Position numbers and translations under genes: made by a program. DNA of 64,000 nt from SZUA-584 sp040768905 (GTDB taxonomy: Bacteria > Bacillota > Clostridia > Christensenellales > SZUA-584), in assembly GCA_040768905.1 (NCBI GenBank), contig JAXGMA010000001.1, positions 1,302,001 to 1,366,000 of the forward strand. The letters are read 5' to 3'. The notes beneath the pieces were generated by a model. That model was not told where the DNA came from. It did no database searches and saw only the letters and a program-made list of their open reading frames with translations. Positions 49,490 to 59,016 of this stretch are shown here, piece by piece. Within the stretch, counting starts at the first letter, position 1. Each line of letters starts with the position of its first letter.

Positions 49490-51315
49490 GATACCAGCGT
49501 GCTGAGTTTCTGCTTTTCAAACGCAGTTTGCGTCGGGTTCCCGTTTTCGTCCCAAAGCCTGAGCTTGTAATACTCATCAAGCATGATGTCATACATCTCT
49601 TTCGTCAGCACCTTGCCTTTGGCCATACCGGAAGGAAGTTTTTCCGTCATTGTGCGCTCTGCAAGATAGTCATCTTTCCGCGACACGCCTTCACGCTGCA
49701 GGATGGCCCTTTCAAGCGTATATATCCTCTCCCCGATGTCCATGAACTCAGGTGAAAAATCATAGCCCGTGACGTACTCAAGCACCTTGTCTTTGGGCTG
49801 ATCAGAAAAGCCCATCGCGCTGCGGACCACTGTACAAATCCCCAGCGAGTCCACATAAGCTCTCGTGTCCTGAATGTCTTTGACCATCTTGCCTTTGCCT
49901 TCCAATGCAAAACGATCAAACTTGCCGCTGGTCAGCTCATCGCGGATCGTCCATCCGCCAACGTTGTGGCACGCGCCCCTTGAGGATGTTCCATAAGAAA
50001 GCCCCATGCCGTAAAAACCTCTCGGCTCATATGCGGCATACGCCATGCCTTTCACATGCATCATGTATTTGGCAAGTTCCGGACGCTCTCTTTGTATTTC
50101 GTAGAAGGATTTTGCAAGCATGTCACCGAGGCCCTGCCGGTTTGCGATCATCTTCACCAGCGCGACCATCGCTTCGCCGTTTCCAAAATTCAGCTCAAGC
50201 CCGCCTGTGTCCTCTTTTGTCAGTATGCCTCTCTCATAGAGTTCCATCGCGAATGCTATCATCGTGCCTGTCTGCATGGTATCTATGCCAAGTTCATCGC
50301 ATGCTTCATTGGCTGCAATGATGGCCGCCATATCAAGCACGGCGCACTGGCCTCCAAACGCACCGATTGTCTCGTACTCGGGGTCGCTCTTGGCACCCTT
50401 GAACGGGCCATCCTTCACCTCGCAGAACTGCGCACAGGCCACCGGGCACCGGAAGCAGGCCACGTTTTTCACCTTGTATTTGTTCACGAGCTCTTCGGCA
50501 TAGATGCTTTCCGCATTCTCCAAAACAGCTGTCTGGAAATTCTTGACTGAGTAGCACCCTAAGTCATTCAACACTTCGGTGTATTGTGCTGTGCCGTATT
50601 TCGTATGGTTCGCTTTTCCGTCCCGGCATGCTTTCATGTTTGCCGAAATATATTGCTTCAATGCCTGCTCATCATGCATCTTGAGCTGTCCAGTTCCGCG
50701 TGCCGCTATGCATTTGACGTTTTTCGATCCCATCACGGCGCCGGCGCCGCCTCTTCCGAAGCTGCGTGTATCGACCTGGATACATGCGTATGAAACCAGT
50801 TTTTCGCCGCCGATGCCGATTGACATCACGCCGTACTGTTTGTCGTCTAGTGTTGTCTTGATGTATTCATCCACCTCTAATGTCGTTTTTCCCATGATGC
50901 CGGATGCGTCATGAAACTCGACACTGTCATCCTTGATGGTGATATAGGTCGGATTCTTTGCCTTGCCCTCAAGTATGATGCCGTCATAGCCGGCTCTCCT
51001 CAGCTGCGGCCCAAAATACCCGCTCGAATTGCTGCAGATATATTTCTCTGTGAGCGGCGATTTTGTGGCAAGCTGAAATTTTGTGCCTGAGTATACAGGC
51101 ATTCCTGTGAGCGGCCCGTTCATGAAAATGATCTTGTTCTCTTCTGAAAGCGGCGCAACATCCGGGCCGATCTCGTCGTAGTAATACTTGGCGGCAACGC
51201 CCCTGCCCCCAAGAAGCAGTTTGTAGTATTCCTCCGGTATGCTCTCCACCTTATACGACAGATCATTTAAGTTGATTCTTATGAGCTGCTGCGTATAGCC
51301 TCCTGTAAACATCAT
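49486..51315 (-). CDS. Aldehyde:ferredoxin oxidoreductase (tungsten type), second paralogue
   Basis: 609 aa. YTQQLIRINLNDLSYKVE and LLLGGRGVAAKYYYDE open the protein. SSGYFGPQLRRAGYDGIILEGKA is pterin-site sequence, CFRCPVACAQFCEV the Cys-x2-Cys-x3-Cys motif, and DSLGIC provides the fourth Cys in its usual setting. It is clearly diverged from the AOR at 24759-26603. It would oxidise an aldehyde to an acid with ferredoxin, for example an aldose or the aldehyde released by the aldolase gene at the end of this operon. Confidence 0.92.
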   Translation of the reverse strand: MMFTGGYTQQLIRINLNDLSYKVESIPEEYYKLLLGGRGVAAKYYYDEIGPDVAPLSEENKIIFMNGPLTGMPVYSGTKFQLATKSPLTEKYICSNSSGYFGPQLRRAGYDGIILEGKAKNPTYITIKDDSVEFHDASGIMGKTTLEVDEYIKTTLDDKQYGVMSIGIGGEKLVSYACIQVDTRSFGRGGAGAVMGSKNVKCIAARGTGQLKMHDEQALKQYISANMKACRDGKANHTKYGTAQYTEVLNDLGCYSVKNFQTAVLENAESIYAEELVNKYKVKNVACFRCPVACAQFCEVKDGPFKGAKSDPEYETIGAFGGQCAVLDMAAIIAANEACDELGIDTMQTGTMIAFAMELYERGILTKEDTGGLELNFGNGEAMVALVKMIANRQGLGDMLAKSFYEIQRERPELAKYMMHVKGMAYAAYEPRGFYGMGLSYGTSSRGACHNVGGWTIRDELTSGKFDRFALEGKGKMVKDIQDTRAYVDSLGICTVVRSAMGFSDQPKDKVLEYVTGYDFSPEFMDIGERIYTLERAILQREGVSRKDDYLAERTMTEKLPSGMAKGKVLTKEMYDIMLDEYYKLRLWDENGNPTQTAFEKQKLSTLVS

Positions 51316-51360
51316 GTATCCTCCTAAAAATATGTTTTCGGGTCCAAGACCCGCGATTTT

Positions 51361-52401
51361 TTACTGAAACACCACCACGTGCTTGATGCCTTTGGCCTGC
51401 TTTGCGCTCTCGAATCCGGAAAGGATATCTTCAAGCGCATAATGGTGCGTGATAATACTTTTGACATCCACAAGCCCTTCGGATACAAATTCCAGCGTTT
51501 TGCGGAATTGAGCGATGCTCGAACGCGTTGATCCCGTCAGATATAGCTCTTTGTAATGCACGATGTTGGTATCTATCGGCACAGGCTGTTTATCAGCGGG
51601 TATGCCGCCGAAGAAGTTGACCCGTCCGCCATAATTCATAAGCGGCAGCATGGCTGTCTGGACCTGCGGCACCGGGCATGCCGTAATAGCCACGTCAAGC
51701 CCGCGCTGCCTTGTGTTCTGCTTGACAAAGCCTGCAAGATCATCTCCATGGTATGTGGTGACAAATGGAAATCTTTTTTTGCACTCTGCAAGGCGTTCCT
51801 GCGAAATGTCATTCAAAAACACGACTGCACCTGCCATGTGCAGCAGCTGTATGTGCATCAGGCCGATCGGCCCCGCGCCTACAACCAAAGCATAGTCACC
51901 CGGCTCGACGCAGCATTTGGTAAAGCCGTTGTAAGCGCATGAAAGCGGTTCGGTCACAGCGGCTTCCTCGGCGGAAACGCCTGGGGGCAGCTGCATCAGA
52001 TTGCCTCTTGCAATGGCATCGGCGGGGATACGGATATATTCTGCAAAAGCACCGTCCATGTTGATTCCAAAAGCACGGTAATCGTCGCACAGATGAAACC
52101 TCCCGCTTACACAGCGGTCGCACAGGCCGCAGCCGACGTTGGGCTGAACCGCCACCTTCATACCTTTTTTGTACAGCGGTACGCCGACGCCGACCTCGGC
52201 GATGGTTCCCGAAAATTCGTGGCCGAGAGTCAGCGGGTTTTTTTCATCCACACCTTTGTATCCGTTCTGCCACATGCGTATATCCGTGCCGCAAATGGAT
52301 GCAGCGTCTGTTTTGAGAAGGATCTCGTTGTCATTGATGACGGGCACTTGAGTATCCACAAGACGGATGTCTCCCGGGCCAAACAGTTTTAAACTTTTCA
52401 T
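51361..52401 (-). CDS. Zinc-dependent medium-chain dehydrogenase
   Basis: 346 aa. CGTDIRMWQNGYKG and GHEFSGTIAEVG give the catalytic zinc ligands, and CGLCDRCVSGRFHLC is the structural zinc lobe. GAGPIGLMHIQLLHMAGA is the NAD loop. It is similar in type to sorbitol or sugar-alcohol dehydrogenases. It is followed by the AOR gene after 45 bases, so it may make the ketose or aldehyde processed next. Confidence 0.88.
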   Translation of the reverse strand: MKSLKLFGPGDIRLVDTQVPVINDNEILLKTDAASICGTDIRMWQNGYKGVDEKNPLTLGHEFSGTIAEVGVGVPLYKKGMKVAVQPNVGCGLCDRCVSGRFHLCDDYRAFGINMDGAFAEYIRIPADAIARGNLMQLPPGVSAEEAAVTEPLSCAYNGFTKCCVEPGDYALVVGAGPIGLMHIQLLHMAGAVVFLNDISQERLAECKKRFPFVTTYHGDDLAGFVKQNTRQRGLDVAITACPVPQVQTAMLPLMNYGGRVNFFGGIPADKQPVPIDTNIVHYKELYLTGSTRSSIAQFRKTLEFVSEGLVDVKSIITHHYALEDILSGFESAKQAKGIKHVVVFQ

Positions 52402-52416
52402 GGCATGATTCTCCTT

Positions 52417-53436
52417 TTATAGATGGACAATGCTCTTCTTCTCGATCGATCTGTTGCCTGCCTCCACAATGCGTACCGCCATCATGCCGTCCGTCCCCGT
52501 CACGGGCGGCATTTTGTCGTTTTGGATGCAGTCGATAAATGCGATATCTTCGGCACGGTAGGCATCAAGAAACAATGTCATCCAGCTGTTGATAAAAGGC
52601 GTGCACGTTCCGTTTTCCACCGTTGTGCATGTGACAAAACTGCCTTCTTTGCGTCCGACATGCAAAATGCCCTTTGTGCCGATAAGCTCGACCTGTGCAT
52701 CATAGCCGTATTGTACATAAGCGGCTCCGTCGAATATAAACTGCACCCCGTTTTCAAATACCCCGTTGACGATCACGCTGTCATAATAATCGGGGTATTG
52801 CTGTGCCACTTCCTTGTTGCGGTAATTGCCGCCAATGGCATAAAGTTCTTTAACTTCGCTTCCTGCAAACCAGCGAATGCTGTCTATATCATGGCTGTTG
52901 ACCTCTGCGAGTATCCCGTTTGATTTTTTAAGGTCGTACATCCATGGCTGCGGCTTGCTTGGTGCACGCGTGCATGAGCGTACCATCACCAGATCTCCGA
53001 TGGCGCCGCTGTCCAGCATCTTTTTTGCCTGCTGGAAACTTGTATCGTGCCTGCGCATAAAGCCAATCTGAAGCTTGACTTTGTTTTTTTCACATGCTTC
53101 GATCATTTCCTGGCATTCCTGCGAATCCATCGCCATAGGTTTTTCACAAAACACATGCTTTTTTGCGTTTGCGGCGTTGATCACGATCTCTTTGTGCAGG
53201 TTGGTGGGCGCGACCACCACCACCGCATCGACTTGTGGGTTTATAAGCGCTTCGCGGTAATCCGTATACCATGCATCGATCCCCAGTTCCTCTGCCGCCG
53301 CTTTGGCAGCCCCTTCCATCACATCCACAGCAGCGGCCATCCTAGCACCAGGAACCTGCGTGTTGAAATTCCTCGCATGGATCATTCCGGCCCTTCCGCA
53401 GCCTATCAGGCAAACGCCTGTTTTGTCGTTTTTCAT
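52417..53436 (-). CDS. Gfo/Idh/MocA-family oxidoreductase (inositol dehydrogenase-like)
   Basis: 339 aa. LIGCGRAGMIHARNF is the Rossmann loop, VFCEKPMAMDSQEC the Glu-Lys-Pro motif, and EVNSHDIDSIRWFAG holds the catalytic Asp-x3 and His-type region (NSHDIDS). The pattern is that of myo-inositol 2-dehydrogenases and related sugar dehydrogenases. It lies between the isomerase-like and Zn-dehydrogenase genes of the same operon. Confidence 0.88.
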   Translation of the reverse strand: MKNDKTGVCLIGCGRAGMIHARNFNTQVPGARMAAAVDVMEGAAKAAAEELGIDAWYTDYREALINPQVDAVVVVAPTNLHKEIVINAANAKKHVFCEKPMAMDSQECQEMIEACEKNKVKLQIGFMRRHDTSFQQAKKMLDSGAIGDLVMVRSCTRAPSKPQPWMYDLKKSNGILAEVNSHDIDSIRWFAGSEVKELYAIGGNYRNKEVAQQYPDYYDSVIVNGVFENGVQFIFDGAAYVQYGYDAQVELIGTKGILHVGRKEGSFVTCTTVENGTCTPFINSWMTLFLDAYRAEDIAFIDCIQNDKMPPVTGTDGMMAVRIVEAGNRSIEKKSIVHL

Positions 53437-53483
53437 CTCTTTAACCTTTCATTCAAAACTCAATATCATAATATTTCATGACG

Positions 53484-54809
53484 TTAATCAATGTCTTCGA
53501 TCCCAAGCCCCAGCAGCCTGCAAACGGTATTGAGCTCATCTTTTTTATTGCCTTTGATGATGCTCAGATGGTGTGAATACAGTTTGTCAACCAGCTTATG
53601 CCCGTCCTTGACGCGTATCAGGCCGCCGTTTCTGCAATCGCTGCCCGGATACTGCACATACTTTTCAAGCTCTGCACCGCATACGAAGAACCTGTCAAGG
53701 CTGCTGTGGATCTTTGCGAGCGTGAAGCTGCCCGTACCCATCTCAGCATCAAACATATGGGCATTCTCATCAACGATGCCGAGTACCTTATCTTTCATTT
53801 CCCATTTCGTGGCCATCGGCTCGGGCACCAGCCCGAAATAGCCGCAGTGCACCAGCAGCGCATGGTCGTCAGGATCCGGCACGTTGGGGAATTCTTTGAT
53901 CTTCTCATGCGCCAGGGCCGCCATGCCCACAAGGAACGGGTAGATATTCGTCATGATCACCGGCGCTTTGATTGTTTTTTCAAGGATGTATTGCGTCAGC
54001 ATGGACACCGTATCGCCTTCGCATGCCCAAACGATGCCCTGTTTCTTGTAGAAAAGGTTGATGGCCAGGCAAGGCGTCGTATCGGTCAAAAATGATTCGT
54101 TCAGGCAGTTCGTCCCCACGCCCGTCACGTTGCCCGTCTTTTCAACCTCTTCCTTCATCGCAAGATACAGCTTATAGGCCGAGAGTACTTTCTTTTCAGT
54201 ACTCAGTGAGCATTTTTGCACCGGGCTTCTTTTGACCTCTTCCCGCGCGATCTCGTCCGGTATCGCTTTGGCTTTGTCTCCGAGCTCTTTATAGCTTTTT
54301 ATGACGATGTCGATCCCGAATTTTTCTTTGATCAACTGCGTGCATTCTTTCTCCCACCAGTAAAAACGCTTGAAAATGTCGGCCTGCATGCCGTCTCCCG
54401 GCGTATCCTGGAACACGAGGAATTTTGCCGTCTTCATCTCCTGTTTGAGCGCTATACTGCGGAAAACGACTCGCGCAAGATCCGGATTGTAGGGCGCAAA
54501 TACGTTAAGCCCAAGCTCTTTGAAGACGGTGAGTATCTCCCAGTCCCACATGGCCATTGTGCCGTACGACGACGTGATGATGACCATGGGCAGTTTAATC
54601 GTTTGAAGGAACTCAAGCTTTTTGTAAGCTTCGCCCACCAGCACCGGAAACACGACTGCCTGTGCCTCTGAAGGTATGGCATCCCCCACTGCCACCGAAG
54701 GCAAAAACTCCACCTCATCCGCGAACATCTTTGTGATGATCTCAAGCTGCTGCTCATACTCGTTTTCTATCACGCTGCTAAATTTCAATGGCACCGCTTT
54801 AATCTTCAT
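53484..54809 (-). CDS. L-fucose/L-arabinose isomerase-family protein
   Basis: 441 aa. The overall pattern is the fucose/arabinose isomerase fold: an N-terminal Rossmann-like half with VIITSSYGTMAMWDWEI, then a barrel half with GVGTNCLNESFLTDTTPCLAINLFY, ACEGDTVSMLTQYIL (acidic metal-site candidates) and a C-terminal HCGYFGLVPEPMATKW. It is shorter than canonical L-fucose isomerase (~590 aa). It may isomerise the incoming aldose, or be one of the isomerase-like proteins of unknown reaction. It is the first metabolic gene after the regulator. Confidence 0.78.
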   Translation of the reverse strand: MKIKAVPLKFSSVIENEYEQQLEIITKMFADEVEFLPSVAVGDAIPSEAQAVVFPVLVGEAYKKLEFLQTIKLPMVIITSSYGTMAMWDWEILTVFKELGLNVFAPYNPDLARVVFRSIALKQEMKTAKFLVFQDTPGDGMQADIFKRFYWWEKECTQLIKEKFGIDIVIKSYKELGDKAKAIPDEIAREEVKRSPVQKCSLSTEKKVLSAYKLYLAMKEEVEKTGNVTGVGTNCLNESFLTDTTPCLAINLFYKKQGIVWACEGDTVSMLTQYILEKTIKAPVIMTNIYPFLVGMAALAHEKIKEFPNVPDPDDHALLVHCGYFGLVPEPMATKWEMKDKVLGIVDENAHMFDAEMGTGSFTLAKIHSSLDRFFVCGAELEKYVQYPGSDCRNGGLIRVKDGHKLVDKLYSHHLSIIKGNKKDELNTVCRLLGLGIEDID

Positions 54810-54867
54810 GGCTTCTTCCTCCGCTTTTTTTATTTTGACCTACAGCCTGGTTAAACATAAGTGTTGC

Positions 54868-55608
54868 TTACCTAATGAGTTTAAAACAAAATTTATTTGT
54901 GTCTCCTCTGTACTTTGCCAGCGAAAACTCTATCGGCGTATTGTCTTCTAAGTAAGCGATACTTTCAAAGTACTGCAGAGGCGCTCCTTTATTAATGTCC
55001 AAAAGCGAAGCCTCATAATCTCCTGCGAGTATGGCCTCCATACTTCTTGATACCCAGGCGACATTGTAACCATATTTGGATTCGAGCATTGCGTAAAGCG
55101 AATTATTGATGAAATCCTCGGGAACAAAATCCGAGCATTTATGATACGGCAAATAGGTAATGTTGATAACGACGGGGACCGCGTCGGCATAACGAAGTCT
55201 CCAAAGTTCCCAGACGGGTTCTCCCTTTTTCAGACCAAGCGCAGCAGCAATTTTTTCATCTGCGATCGTTTTGCTGAATTCTATCACTCTCGTTTCGGGA
55301 ATCATCCCTTTGTTGCGTATTTCACTCTCAAAGCTTTCTATACGCATGGTAAAATCCTGATTGATCTTTGGCTTTGATACAAAAGTGCCTTTCCCTTTGA
55401 GTCTGTATAGCTTGCCTTCTACAACCAGTTCGTTGATCGCCTGGCGCACGGTAGGCCTGCTGATGCTAAAATGCGCGCTTAAATACTCTTCAGTGGGAAT
55501 CGGCTCAGTCAAATCCTTCACTTTTTTGATATATTCTTCAAGTATCAGTTTTAATTGATAATAATAGGGGACCGAGTTGTTTTTATCGATTTTTTCATTA
55601 ACCAGCAT
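54868..55608 (-). CDS. GntR-family transcriptional regulator (HutC/UTRA subfamily)
   Basis: 246 aa. The winged-helix domain is at the N-terminus (PYYYQLKLILEEYIKK ... LSAHFSISRPTVRQAINELVVEGKLYRLKGKGTFV), followed by a UTRA effector domain (RVIEFSKTIADEKIAAALGLKKGEPVWELWRLRYAD ... PLQYFESIAYL). Members sense sugars or sugar phosphates. As the first gene of the operon, right behind a strong promoter, it probably controls its own operon. Confidence 0.9.
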   Translation of the reverse strand: MLVNEKIDKNNSVPYYYQLKLILEEYIKKVKDLTEPIPTEEYLSAHFSISRPTVRQAINELVVEGKLYRLKGKGTFVSKPKINQDFTMRIESFESEIRNKGMIPETRVIEFSKTIADEKIAAALGLKKGEPVWELWRLRYADAVPVVINITYLPYHKCSDFVPEDFINNSLYAMLESKYGYNVAWVSRSMEAILAGDYEASLLDINKGAPLQYFESIAYLEDNTPIEFSLAKYRGDTNKFCFKLIR

Positions 55609-55694
55609 AGCAAACCACCTTTTTAAGATTGTACGCCTGCGTGCCCAACGGACTCTATCAAAAATAAATAAAGAATAAACTTATGTATGTTTTC

Positions 55695-55723
55695 AATATA
55701 GTGTATGGCTTTGTTTTTGTCAA
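55695..55723 (-). promoter_or_regulatory. Promoter of the second AOR/sugar operon
   Basis: Minus strand TTGACA (55718-55723) and TATATT (55695-55700) with a 17-base spacer, about 90 bases before the GntR/UTRA start. It stands back to back with the gcv promoter. Confidence 0.75.
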
Positions 55724-55748
55724 TATGTTTTATGTTATTGTTGTCTTA

Positions 55749-55777
55749 TTGTCTTTACATATTACTCGCTTTATAAT
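55749..55777 (+). promoter_or_regulatory. Promoter of the gcv operon
   Basis: TTGTCT (55749-55754) and a perfect TATAAT (55772-55777) with a 17-base spacer. It leaves an untranslated leader of roughly 330 bases before gcvT. Confidence 0.72.
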
Positions 55778-55784
55778 GGGTGTA

Positions 55785-56114
55785 TGAGAACAAGCCGCGT
55801 GCATCTCCCTCAAGGATAAATCTATATATATTTTATGTTGCCTAATCACAGACCGTCTAACAAGTGGTCATTTTTTAACAGCGCAATGATAGGTTTTTAA
55901 GCATGCAGATGAATGTCAAATAGTTCTTGTTTATTAATGGCATAAAGAGTAAACTGTAAGCGTGGCAAAAAGATCTTGTTGAGACGAAGCTGAAGATTTT
56001 TAAAAGACTTCTTGGCATCAATCGTTCTAAGATACTATCATGACAAGCCAATATCACAATGAACAAAACACGATGTTCCCATTGATGATGAAAAGGCTAT
56101 GGAGGAATGCTTCA
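55785..56114 (+). other. Long AT-rich leader before gcvT, no recognised RNA element
   Basis: About 330 bases with no supported gene. I looked for a glycine riboswitch because gcv operons often carry one, and did not find its conserved core, nor a THF-type element. Only a weak GACC/GGTC hairpin followed by T (around 55850-55875) is seen. Regulation may use another RNA fold or a protein. Confidence 0.5.
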
Positions 56115-57212
56115 ATGAAAAAAACGCCGTTATTTGAGACTCACTGCAAACTTGGAGGCAAGATAATCGATTTTGGCGGCTGGGCACTGCCTGTGCAGTA
56201 TACGGGTGTGATCAAGGAACATGAACAAGTGAGAAGTGCAGCAGGCCTTTTTGATGTGTCTCATATGGGAGAGATCACGGTCAGAGGAAGTGATGCCCAA
56301 ATGTTCCTGCAAAATGTTCTGTCTAATGACATATTAAAAACAAGAAAGCATCAGGCTGTCTATTCCCCCATGTGTTATCCAGATGGCGGTGTGGTCGACG
56401 ACCTGCTCGTTTATAAGTTCGATACGGACGATTACCTTTTGGTCGTTAATGCTTCGAATACGCAAAAAGATGATGAATGGCTTAAAAAACAAGCTTATGG
56501 CCAGGTTGAAATTGAGAACGTGACGAACAGCTACGCACAACTTGCGATCCAGGGCCCAAAGGCGCAGCAAATCCTTCAAACGCTGTGTGATTTTGATCTT
56601 CATGAAATCAAGTTCTTTTGTTTCAAGCCTGATGTGCGCATCGGCGGTATACCGGCCATGGTATCACGCACCGGGTATACGGGAGAAGACGGGTTTGAGA
56701 TTTACATTGCCTCCGGCGATGCACCGCTTTTATGGGACGCACTGCTGGCGGCCGGCGGAGGCTATGGCCTTGTTCCCGTCGGACTTGGCGCAAGAGACAC
56801 GTTGCGGCTCGAAGCCGCACTGCCGCTGTACGGGCAGGATATATCAGAGCATATCACGCCGTTCGAAGCTGGCCTTGGTTTGTTCGTGCGCACCGAAAAA
56901 CAAAGTTTTATCGGCAGGGAAGCCTTGATCGCACAAGAGCAAAAAGGGCTTTTAAGGATGCGTATAGGGTTTGAGATGATCGACCCCGGCATTCCAAGAA
57001 GCCATTATGAAGTGTTTTCGGACGGAAAAGTGATCGGTTTTGTGACATCAGGCACTTTTTCCCCCACATTAAAAAAAAGCATCGGGCTTGCCATCGTGCA
57101 GAGCGAATATACGCCCTTAGGCACTAAGATCGATATTGGTATCAGAAACAAACCGGTCAAAGCCAAGGTTGTCAAACTGCCGTTCTATTCAAAAAAATAT
57201 AGAAAAGATTAG
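56115..57212 (+). CDS. gcvT: Glycine cleavage system T protein (aminomethyltransferase)
   Basis: 365 aa from ATG 56115, nine bases after GGAGG; longer in-frame starts upstream lack such a site. FETHCKLGGKIIDFGGWALPVQY opens the family pattern. DVSHMGEI and RTGYTGEDGFEIY are folate-site motifs, and GLGARDTLRLEAALPLYGQDI is the C-terminal signature. It releases ammonia from the aminomethyl-lipoyl H protein and passes the one-carbon unit to tetrahydrofolate. Confidence 0.96.
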   Translation: MKKTPLFETHCKLGGKIIDFGGWALPVQYTGVIKEHEQVRSAAGLFDVSHMGEITVRGSDAQMFLQNVLSNDILKTRKHQAVYSPMCYPDGGVVDDLLVYKFDTDDYLLVVNASNTQKDDEWLKKQAYGQVEIENVTNSYAQLAIQGPKAQQILQTLCDFDLHEIKFFCFKPDVRIGGIPAMVSRTGYTGEDGFEIYIASGDAPLLWDALLAAGGGYGLVPVGLGARDTLRLEAALPLYGQDISEHITPFEAGLGLFVRTEKQSFIGREALIAQEQKGLLRMRIGFEMIDPGIPRSHYEVFSDGKVIGFVTSGTFSPTLKKSIGLAIVQSEYTPLGTKIDIGIRNKPVKAKVVKLPFYSKKYRKD

Positions 57213-57295
57213 TACTTTCATATTAAAATATAAGAGGTAAACGCAAGAAGGGAGCGCATGGGAAGGCACAGCCGTGTTGACATGCAAAAAAGCAA

Positions 57296-57679
57296 ATGAA
57301 TGTTTTAGACGGAATGAAGTACTCAAAAGATCACGAATGGGTAAAAGCCGAGGGAAAACAAGCCTTTATCGGCATCACCGATTACGCACAGCATCAACTT
57401 GGGGATATCGTGTTTGTCGAGCTTCCGAAGGTGGGCGCGGATTTGGCCGCAGGTGATGCTATCGGTGTCGTCGAATCGGTGAAATCGGCATCGGACATTT
57501 TTACGCCTGTTTCAGGCAAAGTGGTGCAGGTCAACGAAACTCTGCCTGACTCGCCCGAAAAGCTCAACAAAGAGCCGTACGCGCAATGGATAGCCGTATT
57601 GGAGTTACATGATGCCGCCGAGCTTGAATCGCTGATGAGCGCCGACGAATACAGCCAGTTCTGCGGAGCAGAGGCATGA
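57296..57679 (+). CDS. gcvH: Glycine cleavage system H protein
   Basis: 127 aa. KDHEWVKAEG and ITDYAQHQLGDIVFVELP lead to GVVESVKSASDIFTPVSG, whose Lys is the lipoylation site. The start is ATG 57296; a later ATG (57314) gives the more usual N-terminus, and neither has a strong ribosome-binding site. It carries the aminomethyl group between the P and T proteins. Its stop overlaps the gcvPA start. Confidence 0.95.
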   Translation: MNVLDGMKYSKDHEWVKAEGKQAFIGITDYAQHQLGDIVFVELPKVGADLAAGDAIGVVESVKSASDIFTPVSGKVVQVNETLPDSPEKLNKEPYAQWIAVLELHDAAELESLMSADEYSQFCGAEA

Positions 57680-59016
57680 GCAGATACATACCCGGTACGC
57701 ACACACAGCGGCAGGCGATGCTGCATGACATCGAGCTTGACAGCATGGAGGCTCTGTTTGCTTCCGTGCCGCAGTCCGTGCGGCTGAGCCGCGCGCTCGA
57801 TCTGCCGGAAGCGATGTCAGAAATGGAAGCGGCGGCACATCTGCGTTCTATCGCAGCCACAAATGCCAATACGGAAGAAAACACCTGTTTTCTCGGGGCG
57901 GGCGTTTATGACCACTACATACCTTCCGTTATCGGGTATCTGCTGCAGCGGCAGGAATTTTATACGGCATACACGCCGTATCAGGCCGAGTTGAGCCAGG
58001 GCTCTCTCCAGGCAATTTATGAGTACCAGTCGATGATATGCATGCTGACCGGCATGGACGTCGCGAATGCGTCGATGTATGACGGCGCAAGCGCACTGGC
58101 AGAGGCCGCGATGATGGCCTGCCGCTCTGTATCCAAAAATGAGATACTTGTCGCGCACAGCGTCCATCCCGAATACCGCGAGGTCATCAAAACTTACGGA
58201 CGCTTCAATGGATTTGATGTCGTGGAATATCGTTATGCTGACGGAGTGATCGATCTTGCCGATCTTGAAGGTAACATATCAGATGATACCGCCGCTGTGA
58301 TCGTACAGACTCCCAACTTTTTTGGCATCATTGAGGATTTAAGAGAGGCGGCTGTCCTCGCGCACCGCAAAGGCGCGCTGCTGATCGCCAGTTGTGACCC
58401 TCTCTCGCTTGGTCTCCTTGCATGCCCGGGTGATATGGGCGCAGATATCGTTGTCGGGGAAGGCCAGCCGCTGGGGCTGCCATTAAGCTATGGCGGGCCG
58501 CATTTCGGGTTTTTTGCCTCCAAGGATGCGCTGCTGCGGAAAATGCCCGGCCGAATCGTCGGACAGACGCTTGATACAAAGGGGCGGCGCGGCTTTGTGC
58601 TGACCATACAGGCAAGGGAGCAGCACATAAGAAGAGAAAAAGCAACATCGAACATCTGCACAAACCAGGCTTTGTGCGCACTCGCGGCAACGGTCTATTT
58701 AACGGTGATGGGCAAGCAGGGCCTTGGCGATGTCGCCAGTCAATGTGTATGCAAGGCGCATTATGCCTGTGAAAAGCTGGTGGAGACAGGCCTTTTTAGT
58801 CCTGCTTTTCAAAAGCCTTTTTTCAAAGAGTTCGCGCTTAAATACAAGGGGAATATCAAAACATTGAATGAGAAGCTGCTTGAACACCGCATCATCGGCG
58901 GTGCCGACCTTGGCCAATATTACCCCGAACTTGAGAATACATGGCTCGTCGCGGTGACGGAAAAACGTACAAAGGCGCAGATCGACCGGCTGGCGGAAAA
59001 GGCGGTGGCGGTATGA
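57676..59016 (+). CDS. gcvPA: Glycine dehydrogenase (decarboxylating) subunit 1
   Basis: 446 aa, the N-terminal half of P protein. FLGAGVYDHYIPSVI, TAYTPYQAELSQGSLQAIYEYQ and GEGQPLGLPLSYGGPHFGFFA are family blocks. It works only with subunit 2 encoded next. It decarboxylates glycine together with PLP on the partner subunit. It overlaps gcvH by four bases. Confidence 0.95.
   Translation: MSRYIPGTHTQRQAMLHDIELDSMEALFASVPQSVRLSRALDLPEAMSEMEAAAHLRSIAATNANTEENTCFLGAGVYDHYIPSVIGYLLQRQEFYTAYTPYQAELSQGSLQAIYEYQSMICMLTGMDVANASMYDGASALAEAAMMACRSVSKNEILVAHSVHPEYREVIKTYGRFNGFDVVEYRYADGVIDLADLEGNISDDTAAVIVQTPNFFGIIEDLREAAVLAHRKGALLIASCDPLSLGLLACPGDMGADIVVGEGQPLGLPLSYGGPHFGFFASKDALLRKMPGRIVGQTLDTKGRRGFVLTIQAREQHIRREKATSNICTNQALCALAATVYLTVMGKQGLGDVASQCVCKAHYACEKLVETGLFSPAFQKPFFKEFALKYKGNIKTLNEKLLEHRIIGGADLGQYYPELENTWLVAVTEKRTKAQIDRLAEKAVAV

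Noticed and set aside
55785..56114. Glycine riboswitch upstream of gcvT
   Set aside because: The conserved core bases could not be found on reading the leader in full.
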